From CAYXWM01 sp964392115 (lineage in GTDB: Bacteria; Bacillota; Clostridia; Lachnospirales; WRBF01), in the NCBI GenBank assembly GCA_964392115.1, contig CAYMOU010000071.1:1-14536 (forward strand): a DNA stretch of 14,536 nt. Reading direction: 5' to 3'. The notes below the pieces were generated by a model. That model did not search any database. It was given only the letters and a program-made list of their open reading frames with translations, and had not been told where the DNA came from. The translations under genes and the position numbers were made by a program. This document shows, piece by piece, positions 1 to 7,295 of the stretch. Every line of letters starts with the position of its first letter. Within the stretch, counting starts at the first letter, position 1.

Positions 1-1741
1 TATTTTCATAGTCTATGTCTTTGGGCAATTTTTTTTCAACCAACTTTTTGAATTGCTCCACTTGGTCCTGCTGGCGTTTAATGTAGCCCTCGTATTTAAT
101 AGTAATGTTCACCTGTTCGCTGACGGCTAAATCCAAGTCCGGACGGTTGGGGTCAAAGGGCTTTAGTATCCGGTAACTAAGTTCCGGACGTTTGATTAAA
201 TCCGGGAGTTTTACTCCGCTTGTAATAGGAGTGGTGTTGTGTTCTTCCAAAAGGCGGTTAACTTCCTCCGACGGTGAAATTACAATTTGATTTAATCGTG
301 CAATTTCTTCCGTAATTTGTGATTCTTTTTGAAGGAATTTATTGTAGCGTTCTTGGCTGATTATGCCTATTTCGTAAGCCTTGGGAGTAAGCCTGCGGTC
401 GGCGTTGTCCTGTCTTAACAAAAGGCGGTATTCGGCACGAGAGGTCATCATGCGGTAAGGTTCGTTTGTGCCTTTTGTAACCAAGTCGTCAATAAGCACG
501 CCTATATAGCCCTCGTAACGTTGAAGAACCAGGGGTGATTTGCCTTGGATTTTCAAGGCGGCGTTTATGCCTGCCATCAACCCTTGAGCGGCGGCTTCTT
601 CGTAACCGGAACTTCCGTTTAGCTGACCGGCGGCGAAAAGCCCGTTAATGTTTTTAAACTCCAGGGAAAGTTCCAGCTGGGTTGCGTCTATACAGTCGTA
701 TTCTATGGCGTAGCCCAGGCGCATTATATGGCAGTTTTCCAAACCGGGTACGGTACGAAGCATGGCTTCTTGTACGTCCTCCGGTAAAGAGGTGGACATA
801 CCCTGTACATACATTTCGTTGGTTTGCAGGCCCTCCGGCTCTATGAAGATTTGGTGGCGTTCCTTATCCGCAAAGCGCATAACCTTGTCCTCAATTGAAG
901 GGCAATATCTTGCGCCGGTGCCTTCTATTACCCCGGAATACATGGGTGAGCGGTTTAAGTTGTCCTTAATAATGTTATGAGTTTCCTCATTGGTATATGT
1001 CAGGAAACAGCTTTCTTGTTTGCGTGCTATGGATTCGGGCGTGTTTTCGAAGGAAAAAGGCGTAACCGGGTTGTCGCCGGGTTGCTCGGACATTTTAGAG
1101 TAGTCTACGGTGCGTCCGTTGATTCTGGGTGGTGTGCCGGTTTTAAAGCGGAACATTTTTATGCCCAATGCCGCCATATTTTCGCTTAATCTTTTTGAGG
1201 CTTTTAAGCCGTTGGGTCCTGAATATGTGATGGTGGAGCCGCAAAGGCAACGGGCGTTAAGGTAAGTACCCGTACAGAGTATAACCGCCTTTGCCTTGTA
1301 AATTCGGCCGGTTTCGGATACTACGCCGGTAATTTTGCCGTCCTCGGTTAGAATTTCCGTAACTTCGCCTTGAACAATGCTTAGGTTTTCGGTTTCTTCC
1401 AGCACGGATTTCATGGCTTGGGTGTATTGGTATTTATCGGCTTGGGCACGTAAGGAATATACGGCCGGGCCTTTGGATTTGTTAAGCATACGGTTTTGTA
1501 TATAGGTTTTGTCGATATTTTTGCCCATTTCGCCGCCTAGGGCATCTATTTCACGGACGATAATGCCCTTAGAACTGCCGCCTATGTTGGGATTACAGGG
1601 CATCATGGCGATGGAGTCCAGATTTATGGCGAACATAACGGTTTTCATGCCCATGCGAGCCGCCGCAAGGCTTGCTTCACAACCGGCATGGCCGCCGCCC
1701 ACCACGGCAACGTCGTATTCTGATAGGTTTATAGTGTTCAT
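1..1741 (-). CDS. mnmG: tRNA uridine-5-carboxymethylaminomethyl modification enzyme MnmG (GidA), C-terminus cut by window edge
   Basis: FAD-dependent partner of MnmE. Together they install the carboxymethylaminomethyl (or aminomethyl) group at C5 of wobble uridine 34 in certain tRNAs, in the cytoplasm. I translated the minus strand by hand. It starts MNTINLSEYDVAVVGGGHAG, with a Rossmann FAD-binding glycine motif at residues 15-20. Further family signatures follow: NKSKGPAVYS, YSGVIEGTGARYCPSIEDK, and AAGQLNGSSGYEEAAAQG near residue 370. The ATG at 1741 follows an AGAAAGG-type ribosome binding site. The frame stays open to the window edge with 580 codons visible. The family is usually about 620-630 residues, so roughly 45 C-terminal residues lie outside. 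It is downstream of mnmE, separated by 222 bp containing one copy of the dispersed hairpin repeat. That separation might uncouple its expression from mnmE, which is inference. Confidence 0.97.
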   Translation of the reverse strand, partial: MNTINLSEYDVAVVGGGHAGCEASLAAARMGMKTVMFAINLDSIAMMPCNPNIGGSSKGIIVREIDALGGEMGKNIDKTYIQNRMLNKSKGPAVYSLRAQADKYQYTQAMKSVLEETENLSIVQGEVTEILTEDGKITGVVSETGRIYKAKAVILCTGTYLNARCLCGSTITYSGPNGLKASKRLSENMAALGIKMFRFKTGTPPRINGRTVDYSKMSEQPGDNPVTPFSFENTPESIARKQESCFLTYTNEETHNIIKDNLNRSPMYSGVIEGTGARYCPSIEDKVMRFADKERHQIFIEPEGLQTNEMYVQGMSTSLPEDVQEAMLRTVPGLENCHIMRLGYAIEYDCIDATQLELSLEFKNINGLFAAGQLNGSSGYEEAAAQGLMAGINAALKIQGKSPLVLQRYEGYIGVLIDDLVTKGTNEPYRMMTSRAEYRLLLRQDNADRRLTPKAYEIGIISQERYNKFLQKESQITEEIARLNQIVISPSEEVNRLLEEHNTTPITSGVKLPDLIKRPELSYRILKPFDPNRPDLDLAVSEQVNITIKYEGYIKRQQDQVEQFKKLVEKKLPKDIDYEN

Positions 1742-1776
1742 TTTCTTGCCTTTCTTTGTGTAGTGTGGAAAAGAGT

Positions 1777-1846
1777 AAGACCTTGAGGGACACTTTTTCT
1801 GATGAAAAAGTTTCCCTCAAACTCCCTTCAAAAAGACTTTAATATT
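1777..1846 (-). repeat. Dispersed hairpin repeat, copy A (mnmE-mnmG gap)
   Basis: Read on the minus strand this is the same element as the four plus-strand copies near 8.95, 10.93, 12.30 and 14.39 kb. It has an AATATTAAAGTCTTTTTGAA left flank, a hairpin at 1783-1820, and a right flank ending GGTCTT. The hairpin arms are 17 nt around a 4-nt ATCA loop, with one A/G mismatch. It lies 41 nt upstream of the mnmG start. It could act as an mRNA structure, a processing site or a partial terminator; the sequence does not decide. Confidence 0.85.
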
Positions 1847-1963
1847 GTGTGTTGAAAGGGTATTGCTAAGGGTAGCTTTACTTTTTTGTAGATTTCCGGT
1901 ATAATATGTGAACAACTTTTTCTTTGACTTTTCTGTATAAACTTTCTTATTAATTCATTTCTC

Positions 1964-3340
1964 TTATTTTCCTAAGCAAAACGCTTCAAAAATCCTATCT
2001 ATTATTGATTCTCCCACACTCTCACCCAGTATCTCACCTAATTTTTCGTAGGCTATCATTAAATCTATGGCTGCTATATCTTCCGAGAAACCTATGGTTA
2101 TGGATTCTAAGGCTCGTTCCATGGCTTCTGCCGCTTTTGTAAGTGCTGTTTTGTGGCGGAGGGTGGTTATTTGCAGTTGGTCGTTGGAGAGGAGTTCTTC
2201 TTTGAAGAAGAGTTCTACCATGGTTTTTGTAAGGTCTTGAAAGCCTTGGCCGGTTTGAGTGGAAAGTTCAACAATAGGTTGAGAGAATTTGCTTAAATCG
2301 ACCTCTGTTATTACTTGCGGTAAATCCGATTTATTTACGGCTGTAAGAACCGGCTTGGAGTTTTGTTCTTTCAGGCGGTTGTATAATTGGATTTCTTCTT
2401 CATCTATGGCTCTTGAACCGTCCAACATAAAAATAATCAAGTCGGCATTTTGGGCACGGTCTAGGGCAACGGTTACACCTATTTGCTCTATTTTATCCTG
2501 AGTTTCACGTATTCCGGCGGTGTCTGTAATTTTAAAGGGTATATTTTGCAAATTAATGTATTCTTGTAAAATATCTCTTGTGGTGCCGGGAATGTCTGTA
2601 ACTATGGCACGTTGTTCGTCAAGGAACATATTCAGCAAGGAGGATTTGCCGGCGTTGGGCTTACCAAGAATTACTGTATCTACGCCGTTTTTTAGGAGTT
2701 TACCCTGCTCATAACCGGCTATAAGCCCGTATATTTCTTGGGTAATACTTTTGCATTCCTTGGAAACCTCTTGTAGGTTTTGAGTTTCTTCCTCATGCTC
2801 CGGATAGTCTATGGAGACTTCTATATGGGTGATAAGGTTTAGAACCCTCTCTCGGTATTCTCTGATTTTTTGGGAAAGCCTACCTTGTACCTGTTGAGCC
2901 GCCATTAATAGGGCCTGTTCTGTTTTAGCGTTAATAATTTCCGTTACGGCCTCCGCTTGGCTTAAATCTATTCGTCCGTTTAAGAAGGCACGTTTTGTAA
3001 ATTCGCCCGGTTCAGCCGGTTCTGCACCGGATTTCAGCACCAGTTCCAAAACGGCATAAACACAGGTAATTCCGCCGTGACAGTTTATTTCCACGGTATC
3101 TTCACGGGTATAGGTGTTTGGTGCCAGCATGACCGCCACCAAAACTTCATCCAAAACTTTGCCGCCGGGGTTTACTATATGCCCAAATGTTAAGGTGTGA
3201 GTTTTGTATTCGCTTTTTTGTTTTTTGGGTACAAATATTTTTTTAAGTATGTCCACTGCTTGGGAACCGCTTATACGGACGATGCCTATGCCGCCGTTAC
3301 CCATGGGTGTAGACACAGCTGCTATGGTTGTAGGGTTCAT
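1964..3340 (-). CDS. mnmE: tRNA modification GTPase MnmE (TrmE)
   Basis: GTP- and folate-binding partner of MnmG in wobble-uridine modification of tRNA. The protein is 458 aa, the usual family length. It has an N-terminal tetrahydrofolate-binding domain (about 1-120), a helical domain, and an inserted Ras-like G domain. The G motifs are GKPNAGKS (226-233), TTRD (253-256), DTAG (273-276) and NKSD (336-339). The C-terminus is the family's CxGK motif, here CLGK at 455-458. I chose the ATG at 3340 because MNPTTIAAVSTP matches the conserved family start and a purine-rich AAAGAAGTGA precedes it. The reading frame is open 42 codons further upstream to 3466, but that extension has no family similarity. 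It lies 352 bp downstream of jag, an unusually wide gap for this cluster. Confidence 0.97.
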   Translation of the reverse strand: MNPTTIAAVSTPMGNGGIGIVRISGSQAVDILKKIFVPKKQKSEYKTHTLTFGHIVNPGGKVLDEVLVAVMLAPNTYTREDTVEINCHGGITCVYAVLELVLKSGAEPAEPGEFTKRAFLNGRIDLSQAEAVTEIINAKTEQALLMAAQQVQGRLSQKIREYRERVLNLITHIEVSIDYPEHEEETQNLQEVSKECKSITQEIYGLIAGYEQGKLLKNGVDTVILGKPNAGKSSLLNMFLDEQRAIVTDIPGTTRDILQEYINLQNIPFKITDTAGIRETQDKIEQIGVTVALDRAQNADLIIFMLDGSRAIDEEEIQLYNRLKEQNSKPVLTAVNKSDLPQVITEVDLSKFSQPIVELSTQTGQGFQDLTKTMVELFFKEELLSNDQLQITTLRHKTALTKAAEAMERALESITIGFSEDIAAIDLMIAYEKLGEILGESVGESIIDRIFEAFCLGK

Positions 3341-3692
3341 TAAAATCACTTCTTTATATAAAATATTCTGAAATATAGTATTTTCTCGTTTATAATTCTT
3401 AGCCTTGATTACAAAAAACAGCACATAACCGAAAGCTTTTTGTAAACAGTTCATATACCCGGGCAAAATACATTTATAATGAAGAAACTAAAACGTGGTG
3501 GGATATACAAACGTAGATACATTAAAAACCAAACTGTACTAAGCTTAAAGGTCATGCACCGTTATTTAAGTGGTGTGGTGTGATGTAATCGAACCGGTCA
3601 TTCTGTGCATAAATAAAATTTATGCAAATATTATCAAAGTTCGATAAAAATGCAGTAAGCAATTTTATCGAACTCGTTATTTTAAGGCTTAT
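3341..3692 (-). other. Intergenic gap jag-mnmE with two adjacent inverted repeats
   Basis: No gene is visible here. Two perfect inverted repeats sit just downstream of jag. The first, GTTCGATAAAA at 3639-3649, pairs with TTTTATCGAAC at 3663-3673 (11 bp, 13-nt loop). The second, TGCATAAAT at 3606-3614, pairs with ATTTATGCA at 3618-3626 (9 bp, 3-nt loop). Both are AT-rich and lack a clean T-run, so they are poor classical terminators. The remainder (3341-3605) shows no convincing promoter or RNA gene. Its size suggests that mnmE may have its own transcription start or a processed leader, which is inference. Confidence 0.6.
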
Positions 3693-4310
3693 TTATTTCT
3701 TGGGTGAGATAACAACGTTTCTGAAAGGTTCTGAACCTTCGGAATGGGTTGTTATATATCGGTCGCTTTGCAATACGGAATGTATTATGCGACGTTCATA
3801 AGGGTTCATGGGTTCAAGAACCACATCTTTTTTGGTTATTTTAGCTTTTTTTGCAAGATTGTAAGCCAGAGCCTCTAAAGTTTCTTTACGGCGTTGACGA
3901 TAGTTTTCCGTATCCAAAGTTATGCTGATAAAGGGTGCGGAGCCTTTGTTTACAATCAAATTAAGCAGGTACTGCAAGGAGTCCAACGTTTGCCCACGTT
4001 TGCCGATGAAAACGCCCATGTCGTCGCCTTTCATGTTAACGTACATTTGGCGGTCTACCAGTTTTGTATCTACTTCCACAACCAAACTCATGGAGGTGGA
4101 CAACTCACGCAGGAAAGTTTTTACGATAGATTCGGGGTCGAATTTTTTGGTGACAAGCACCTTGGCAGGCTTGCTGCCTATGCCGAAAAGCCCTCTGGAA
4201 CCCTGTTCCAAAACGGTTACTTCTACGGCGCTTAACGGGAGATTGAGTTCCTTTAATGCTGAATTAATGGCGTCATCAACAGTCTTACCGGTTTTCTCAA
4301 CGCTTTCCAT
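3693..4310 (-). CDS. jag: KH-R3H RNA-binding protein Jag (KhpB/EloR)
   Basis: Cytoplasmic RNA-binding protein that, in Gram-positive bacteria, works with the small KH protein KhpA and influences cell elongation and division. The 205 residues show an N-terminal Jag domain (about 1-52, with GSRGLFGIGSKPA at 37-49). A KH domain follows with the GxxG loop GKRG at 103-106. The C-terminal R3H domain carries RRIIH at 173-177. The ATG at 4310 follows a strong AAAGAGGTGG ribosome binding site. The start overlaps the end of yidC by 14 nt, so the two are probably translationally coupled. The yidC-jag pairing is conserved in Firmicutes, linking RNA binding to membrane insertion. The symbols khpB and eloR are used in streptococci. 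Confidence 0.95.
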   Translation of the reverse strand: MESVEKTGKTVDDAINSALKELNLPLSAVEVTVLEQGSRGLFGIGSKPAKVLVTKKFDPESIVKTFLRELSTSMSLVVEVDTKLVDRQMYVNMKGDDMGVFIGKRGQTLDSLQYLLNLIVNKGSAPFISITLDTENYRQRRKETLEALAYNLAKKAKITKKDVVLEPMNPYERRIIHSVLQSDRYITTHSEGSEPFRNVVISPKK

Positions 4311-5334
4311 TAAGACCCACCTCTTTTTTCAAAGGATTTTTATCGGTAAAAAAGTACTTGTTCATTATTAATTGTTGGAACACTTGGAATACAGATGACG
4401 CAATCCAATATATACCTACACCGCCGGGGAATCCGATTGTAAAGAAGCCCATTACCAGTGGCATGGTGAAAAGCATAACCTTTTGGGATTGTGCCGCACT
4501 GCCGGTGGCCGAGATTTTTGTCATCAAATAAGAGGAAAGGAAGGTGGTTACCACAGCAAGTATGGGTATCAAAATTCCGGGCCACATAAGGCCGGCGTTT
4601 TCGATAAGGTTGATGCCCATAAAATGATCTACTCTTACTTTTTCGTTGATTAAGGGTGTTAATTGAGCAGCAACTTCTGCCGGTGCGTTGGAAATTACAG
4701 TGTCCCATTCGCCGGTAGTCATCAGGTTTAAGATTTTTTTCAAGTCCACAGCGCTTTTTAAGTCAATCATGACTCCGCCGGATTTGGGCACGGCTATGGG
4801 TTTTATAACATTAAGACAAAAGTCGGTGGCATAGTTGGGAATGCTGAGTATCAAATTTGAGAGTTTATCGTATAAAGTACCGACTTTCGAAATATACAAA
4901 TAAGCGTTTTGCATCAAATAACTGAGTGCCAAAAATATGGGAAGCTGAATCAATAGAGGCAGACAGCCGGAAAAAGGGTTAACCTTTTCTTTGGAATATA
5001 AAGCCTGCATCTCTGCACTCATTTTGCGTTGAATTTCCGGGTCTTTGTTGCCGGCGTATTTTTGCTTGATTTTCTCCAATTCCGGTGCAATACGTTGCAT
5101 ACCAACCATTGACTTATGCTGTTTGAAAGCCAGAGGAACCATCAATAATCTTGTAATAAAAGTTAATATAATAATGGAGAGACCCAAAGTTTGGGCACCG
5201 TCTGTAATCAGAAAATAGAAAAATTCGAAAACGTAATTCAAGATAAAGCCGAGAAAATTAGCAATAGGACCTACAATAAATCCGGGTTCATTCTGCACTT
5301 TACTTAAGATAAGCCAATTGTCTAGGGTAAACAA
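4297..5334 (-). CDS. yidC: Membrane protein insertase YidC/Oxa1 family, TTG start
   Basis: Inserts and folds inner-membrane proteins, alone or with the Sec translocon. The 345-aa protein has several hydrophobic segments (about 20-44, 50-70, 125-145, 250-272, 288-303, 305-325). A conserved arginine (R62, in FITRLLMVPL) sits in the first core helix and would lie in the hydrophilic groove. NPFSGCLPLLIQLPIF (119-134) and FPGGVGIYW (302-310) are family signatures. I see no lipobox cysteine near the N-terminus, so unlike Bacillus SpoIIIJ it does not look like a lipoprotein. The segment at about 150-245 is longer than in Bacillus homologues. The start is TTG at 5334, six bases after a strong GGAGGAAA; the first in-frame ATG is far inside the protein at M65. 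A structured leader precedes it. Confidence 0.95.
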   Translation of the reverse strand: MFTLDNWLILSKVQNEPGFIVGPIANFLGFILNYVFEFFYFLITDGAQTLGLSIIILTFITRLLMVPLAFKQHKSMVGMQRIAPELEKIKQKYAGNKDPEIQRKMSAEMQALYSKEKVNPFSGCLPLLIQLPIFLALSYLMQNAYLYISKVGTLYDKLSNLILSIPNYATDFCLNVIKPIAVPKSGGVMIDLKSAVDLKKILNLMTTGEWDTVISNAPAEVAAQLTPLINEKVRVDHFMGINLIENAGLMWPGILIPILAVVTTFLSSYLMTKISATGSAAQSQKVMLFTMPLVMGFFTIGFPGGVGIYWIASSVFQVFQQLIMNKYFFTDKNPLKKEVGLNGKR

Positions 5335-5357
5335 GTTTTATTTCCTCCATTCTGAAG

Positions 5358-5456
5358 CCCGATTCGGGATGCTTGTCCGACATGTGACCGAGCAGTCATA
5401 TATTCGGAGGTATTCCTTTTAGAGAATCGGGTCGGTACTATGCTAATTCCGAGTAC
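5358..5456 (-). promoter_or_regulatory. Candidate structured RNA leader upstream of yidC
   Basis: Read on the minus strand, 5'-CCCGATTC (5431-5424) pairs with GAATCGGG (5365-5358), giving 8 bp that enclose 58 nt. Inside it a TCCGA/TCGGA helix is topped by TGAC/GTCA around a short loop. Just upstream, GTACT and AGTAC (5456-5452 and 5439-5435) form a separate small hairpin. The outer stem ends about 10 nt before the yidC Shine-Dalgarno. Its 3' arm can instead fold locally as CCCG-AAT-CGGG, so two states are possible. I recognise no named riboswitch. The pairing is seen in sequence; the regulatory role is inference. Confidence 0.45.
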
Positions 5457-5555
5457 TTGGGATGAAGTTTTAATTATCGCGGAATACACGCAAACAAAAT
5501 TAATACCGCACGAACAACACAGTGCAGCTCGGACAGTATTTTGGGGTTAAAATCG

Positions 5556-5789
5556 TTATTTATTTTTTACAGGTTTCGGTGGAACGGGGTCATAGCCGCC
5601 GGCAGAGAAGGGGTTGCAGCGTAAAATACGCCATATACCCAATAACAGGCCCACAAACACGCCGCGGTTTAGAATTGCCAGATAGCAATATTCGGAACAG
5701 GTAGGGTAAAACCTGCAGGCCGGCGGCAAGCAGGGTGATACCCGTTTTTTGTAAAACTTCAACAAATACAACAAGCATTTTTTAATCAT
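5556..5789 (-). CDS. yidD: Membrane protein insertion efficiency factor YidD
   Basis: Small membrane-associated protein encoded next to yidC in most bacteria and thought to help membrane protein insertion. The 77 residues contain the family hallmark CRFYPTCSEY (25-34), a further conserved cysteine in LRCNPF (C58), and GGYDPVP near the C-terminus. The N-terminus is a short amphipathic, basic helix. I chose the ATG at 5789 because MIKKCLLYLLKFY aligns with the usual family start; a weak GTGGA lies upstream. A GTG five codons earlier (5804) has no ribosome binding site. It lies 47 nt after rnpA, with a small hairpin between them, and about 220 nt before yidC. Confidence 0.95.
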   Translation of the reverse strand: MIKKCLLYLLKFYKKRVSPCLPPACRFYPTCSEYCYLAILNRGVFVGLLLGIWRILRCNPFSAGGYDPVPPKPVKNK

Positions 5790-5811
5790 ATAATCACGTT
5801 CCACTGCTGAA

Positions 5812-5840
5812 TTAACGCCGATTAAAATACCGGCGATTAA
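5812..5840 (-). other. Intergenic hairpin rnpA-yidD
   Basis: CGCCG (5816-5820) pairs with CGGCG (5831-5835) around a 10-nt loop. Flanking TTAA/TTAA pairs extend the stem past a one-base bulge. The right end overlaps the rnpA stop codon. There is no T-run, so mRNA stabilisation or processing is more likely than termination. Confidence 0.4.
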
Positions 5841-6166
5841 TTAATGAAAAGATTGTGTTTTTTAAGCAGAAAGTCGATTGAATTCAAGACATCTTGAAAG
5901 CTTGCCGTGTCCATGGGTTTTCTTGCTATAATCACTATATCAAAGCCGGGAGTAACAGCCTTTTCCAAGCGTCTGTAACCCTCTCTCAAAAGGCGAGTGA
6001 TACGGCTTCGCTTGACCGAGTTGCCGACCTTTTTGCTTACCGAAAAACCCAGGCGGTTTGTGAGGCTCCTGTTGTTGAGAACATAAATTACCATATACTT
6101 TGTAGCAAAGGATTTACCCCGGCGGTAAACCTTATTGAATTGCCGAGTGTTTTTTAAAGTAAACAT
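5837..6166 (-). CDS. rnpA: Ribonuclease P protein component
   Basis: Basic protein subunit of RNase P, which helps the catalytic RNA bind the 5' leader of precursor tRNA. The length, 109 aa, is typical. The N-terminus MFTLKNTRQFNKVYRRGKSF matches the family pattern. The conserved basic helix is GNSVKRSRITRLLRE (48-62), equivalent to the RNR motif. The ATG at 6166 is only 9 nt after the rpmH stop and has no clear Shine-Dalgarno of its own. Translation probably relies on coupling to rpmH, which is inference. The rpmH-rnpA order is nearly universal in bacteria, so the call is secure. Confidence 0.96.
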   Translation of the reverse strand: MFTLKNTRQFNKVYRRGKSFATKYMVIYVLNNRSLTNRLGFSVSKKVGNSVKRSRITRLLREGYRRLEKAVTPGFDIVIIARKPMDTASFQDVLNSIDFLLKKHNLFIN

Positions 6167-6175
6167 ATTCGAATA

Positions 6176-6310
6176 TTAAGCGGAAAGTACTTTTCTGCCT
6201 TTTCTGCGTCTTCTCAACAGAACCTTTCTGCCGTTTGCGGTAGCCATACGTTTTCTGAATCCGTGAACCTTGCTTCTTTGTCTTTTCTTGGGCTGGTATG
6301 TTCTTTTCAA
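6176..6310 (-). CDS. rpmH: 50S ribosomal protein L34, TTG start
   Basis: Translated by hand from the minus strand. The 44 residues begin MKRTYQPKKRQRSKVHGFRK and end RRRRKGRKVLSA, the unmistakable very basic L34 sequence with the conserved HGFR and GRKVL segments. L34 is a late-binding protein of the large ribosomal subunit. The start is TTG at 6310, six bases after a strong GGAGGTG; no ATG occurs before M22, so TTG must be the start. It is the first gene of the leftward cluster and is transcribed away from the origin. Confidence 0.97.
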   Translation of the reverse strand: MKRTYQPKKRQRSKVHGFRKRMATANGRKVLLRRRRKGRKVLSA

Positions 6311-6618
6311 GTATTACACCTCCTTCTGTACTAAAACCTTTCCCGCAGTTACATAAAATAACCGCCGTCCGGGTTTAGCATAACGCCGGTCAGCAAAACA
6401 TCCTGTCAAATAATACCGTGTATGTTTATCAAGAATTAATAAAAATTTGTAATCAAGCCTTAGTTCTAAGGAAAAATCACAAGTTTGTTACCTTAATTAA
6501 ATACATAATCGGTATAAAACCCTGTGGGAAGGTATTTCTTCACATAACCAATAAGGGTTGACTTTTTTGACTCGGTGTCCTCCGGAAATGGCGTAATCGG
6601 CGTGAATCGCCGTTTTAT
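6311..6618 (-). promoter_or_regulatory. Long untranslated leader of rpmH
   Basis: If the promoter at 6625-6653 is used, the rpmH transcript has a leader of about 300 nt with no convincing ORF. Visible pairings are AACCCT/AGGGTT (6559-6554 with 6523-6518, enclosing 30 nt), the palindrome CCTTAGTTCTAAGG (6458-6471), and CGGCG/CGCCG (6598-6602 with 6608-6612). A TTGACA occurs on the minus strand at 6409-6404, but no -10 lies at the right spacing. I recognise no known riboswitch. Confidence 0.4.
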
Positions 6619-6624
6619 AGAAAC

Positions 6625-6653
6625 ATTATAGTACTTTAGCATATACTCGTCAA
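6625..6653 (-). promoter_or_regulatory. Sigma-A type promoter for the rpmH-mnmG cluster
   Basis: On the minus strand, TTGACG (6653-6648), a 17-nt spacer, and a perfect TATAAT (6630-6625). This is one mismatch from the full consensus with ideal spacing. Transcription would start near 6618 and run leftward into rpmH. Confidence 0.7.
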
Positions 6654-6985
6654 GTATTATGGCAGTAATTATGGGTTATGCCGGTTATATGCAAAAAAAA
6701 TGTTAATTAACGTGAGTTTTGCTAAGTTATTCTAACCGAAAATCAAAATATAATTTGCATTAATTAAAGAAGGTTTTCCACAGCAAGCATTTTTTTCAAT
6801 AATCTAACTGATTTACCTGATTAATGTTGATAACTTTTAAGAATTTAACAAAACCTTCTATCCACTTTTCACCGGGTTATTGTTTTTTTGTTTCACACCT
6901 ATACGCCGGCCTTAGGGAAATTATTGTCACCTAAGACCCCATTGGTGAAAAAATTGCTTAAACAAGCCGGTTCCATGAGTAATGC

Positions 6986-7012
6986 CAAGTTGTCGATAAA
7001 TATCGAAACTTG
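6986..7012. promoter_or_regulatory. 27-nt dyad in oriC with one-base bulge
   Basis: The arms are CAAGTT (6986-6991) and TCGATA (6993-6998), pairing with TATCGA (7001-7006) and AACTTG (7007-7012). That is 12 paired positions, with G6992 unpaired and AA at the centre. It is 13 bp upstream of a perfect DnaA box. The half-site TGTCGAT differs by one base from the Spo0A box TGTCGAA. It may be a regulator site; the identity is open. Confidence 0.45.
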
Positions 7013-7137
7013 AAAAACTCTTGCTTATCCACAGATTATTTGATATTATTAACAGGTGAAATTTAAGTAATCCACAGACCGGTTATGCACAGGCTGTTGA
7101 TAATTTTGTTGATAACTTTACAATTTAGTAACAAAAT

Positions 7138-7167
7138 TTGACCGGCCCTTGCTAACTTTGATATAAT
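7138..7167 (+). promoter_or_regulatory. Probable dnaA promoter
   Basis: TTGACC (7138-7143), an 18-nt spacer, and TATAAT (7162-7167). The start would be near 7174, leaving a leader of about 440 nt before dnaA. Two reverse DnaA boxes end 22 bp upstream of the -35, and others lie within the leader, which fits repression by DnaA as known in Bacillus. Confidence 0.65.
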
Positions 7168-7229
7168 TATTAACGTAATCAACAGAAAAAAGCGTTAAAC
7201 AAAGCCCGATTATTTTGGTATTTTACAAA

Positions 7230-7251
7230 CCGGTTAAACCGGCGTTTTTTT
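7230..7251 (+). terminator. Small terminator-like hairpin in the dnaA leader
   Basis: CCGGT (7230-7234) and ACCGG (7238-7242) form a 5-bp stem with a TAA loop, followed by CG and seven T (7245-7251). It lies about 55 nt after the predicted dnaA transcription start. The stem is short, so termination would be partial at best. Confidence 0.35.
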
Positions 7252-7295
7252 GCAGAAGCTATTAACAAAGATTACCCGGGATAATGTTTATATTT

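Noticed and set aside
3341..3466. 42-residue N-terminal extension of mnmE
   Set aside because: It has no family similarity; MNPTTIAAVSTP at 3340 is the conserved start and gives the normal length.
3585..3595. tRNA T-loop-like GGTTCGATTAC on the minus strand
   Set aside because: There is no 5-bp T stem, acceptor stem or anticodon arm around it.
3922..4371. 149-codon ORF antisense to jag and the end of yidC
   Set aside because: It is opposite two well-supported overlapping genes and lacks any family features.
5790..5804. GTG start for yidD at 5804
   Set aside because: There is no ribosome binding site upstream, and the family start aligns with the ATG at 5789.
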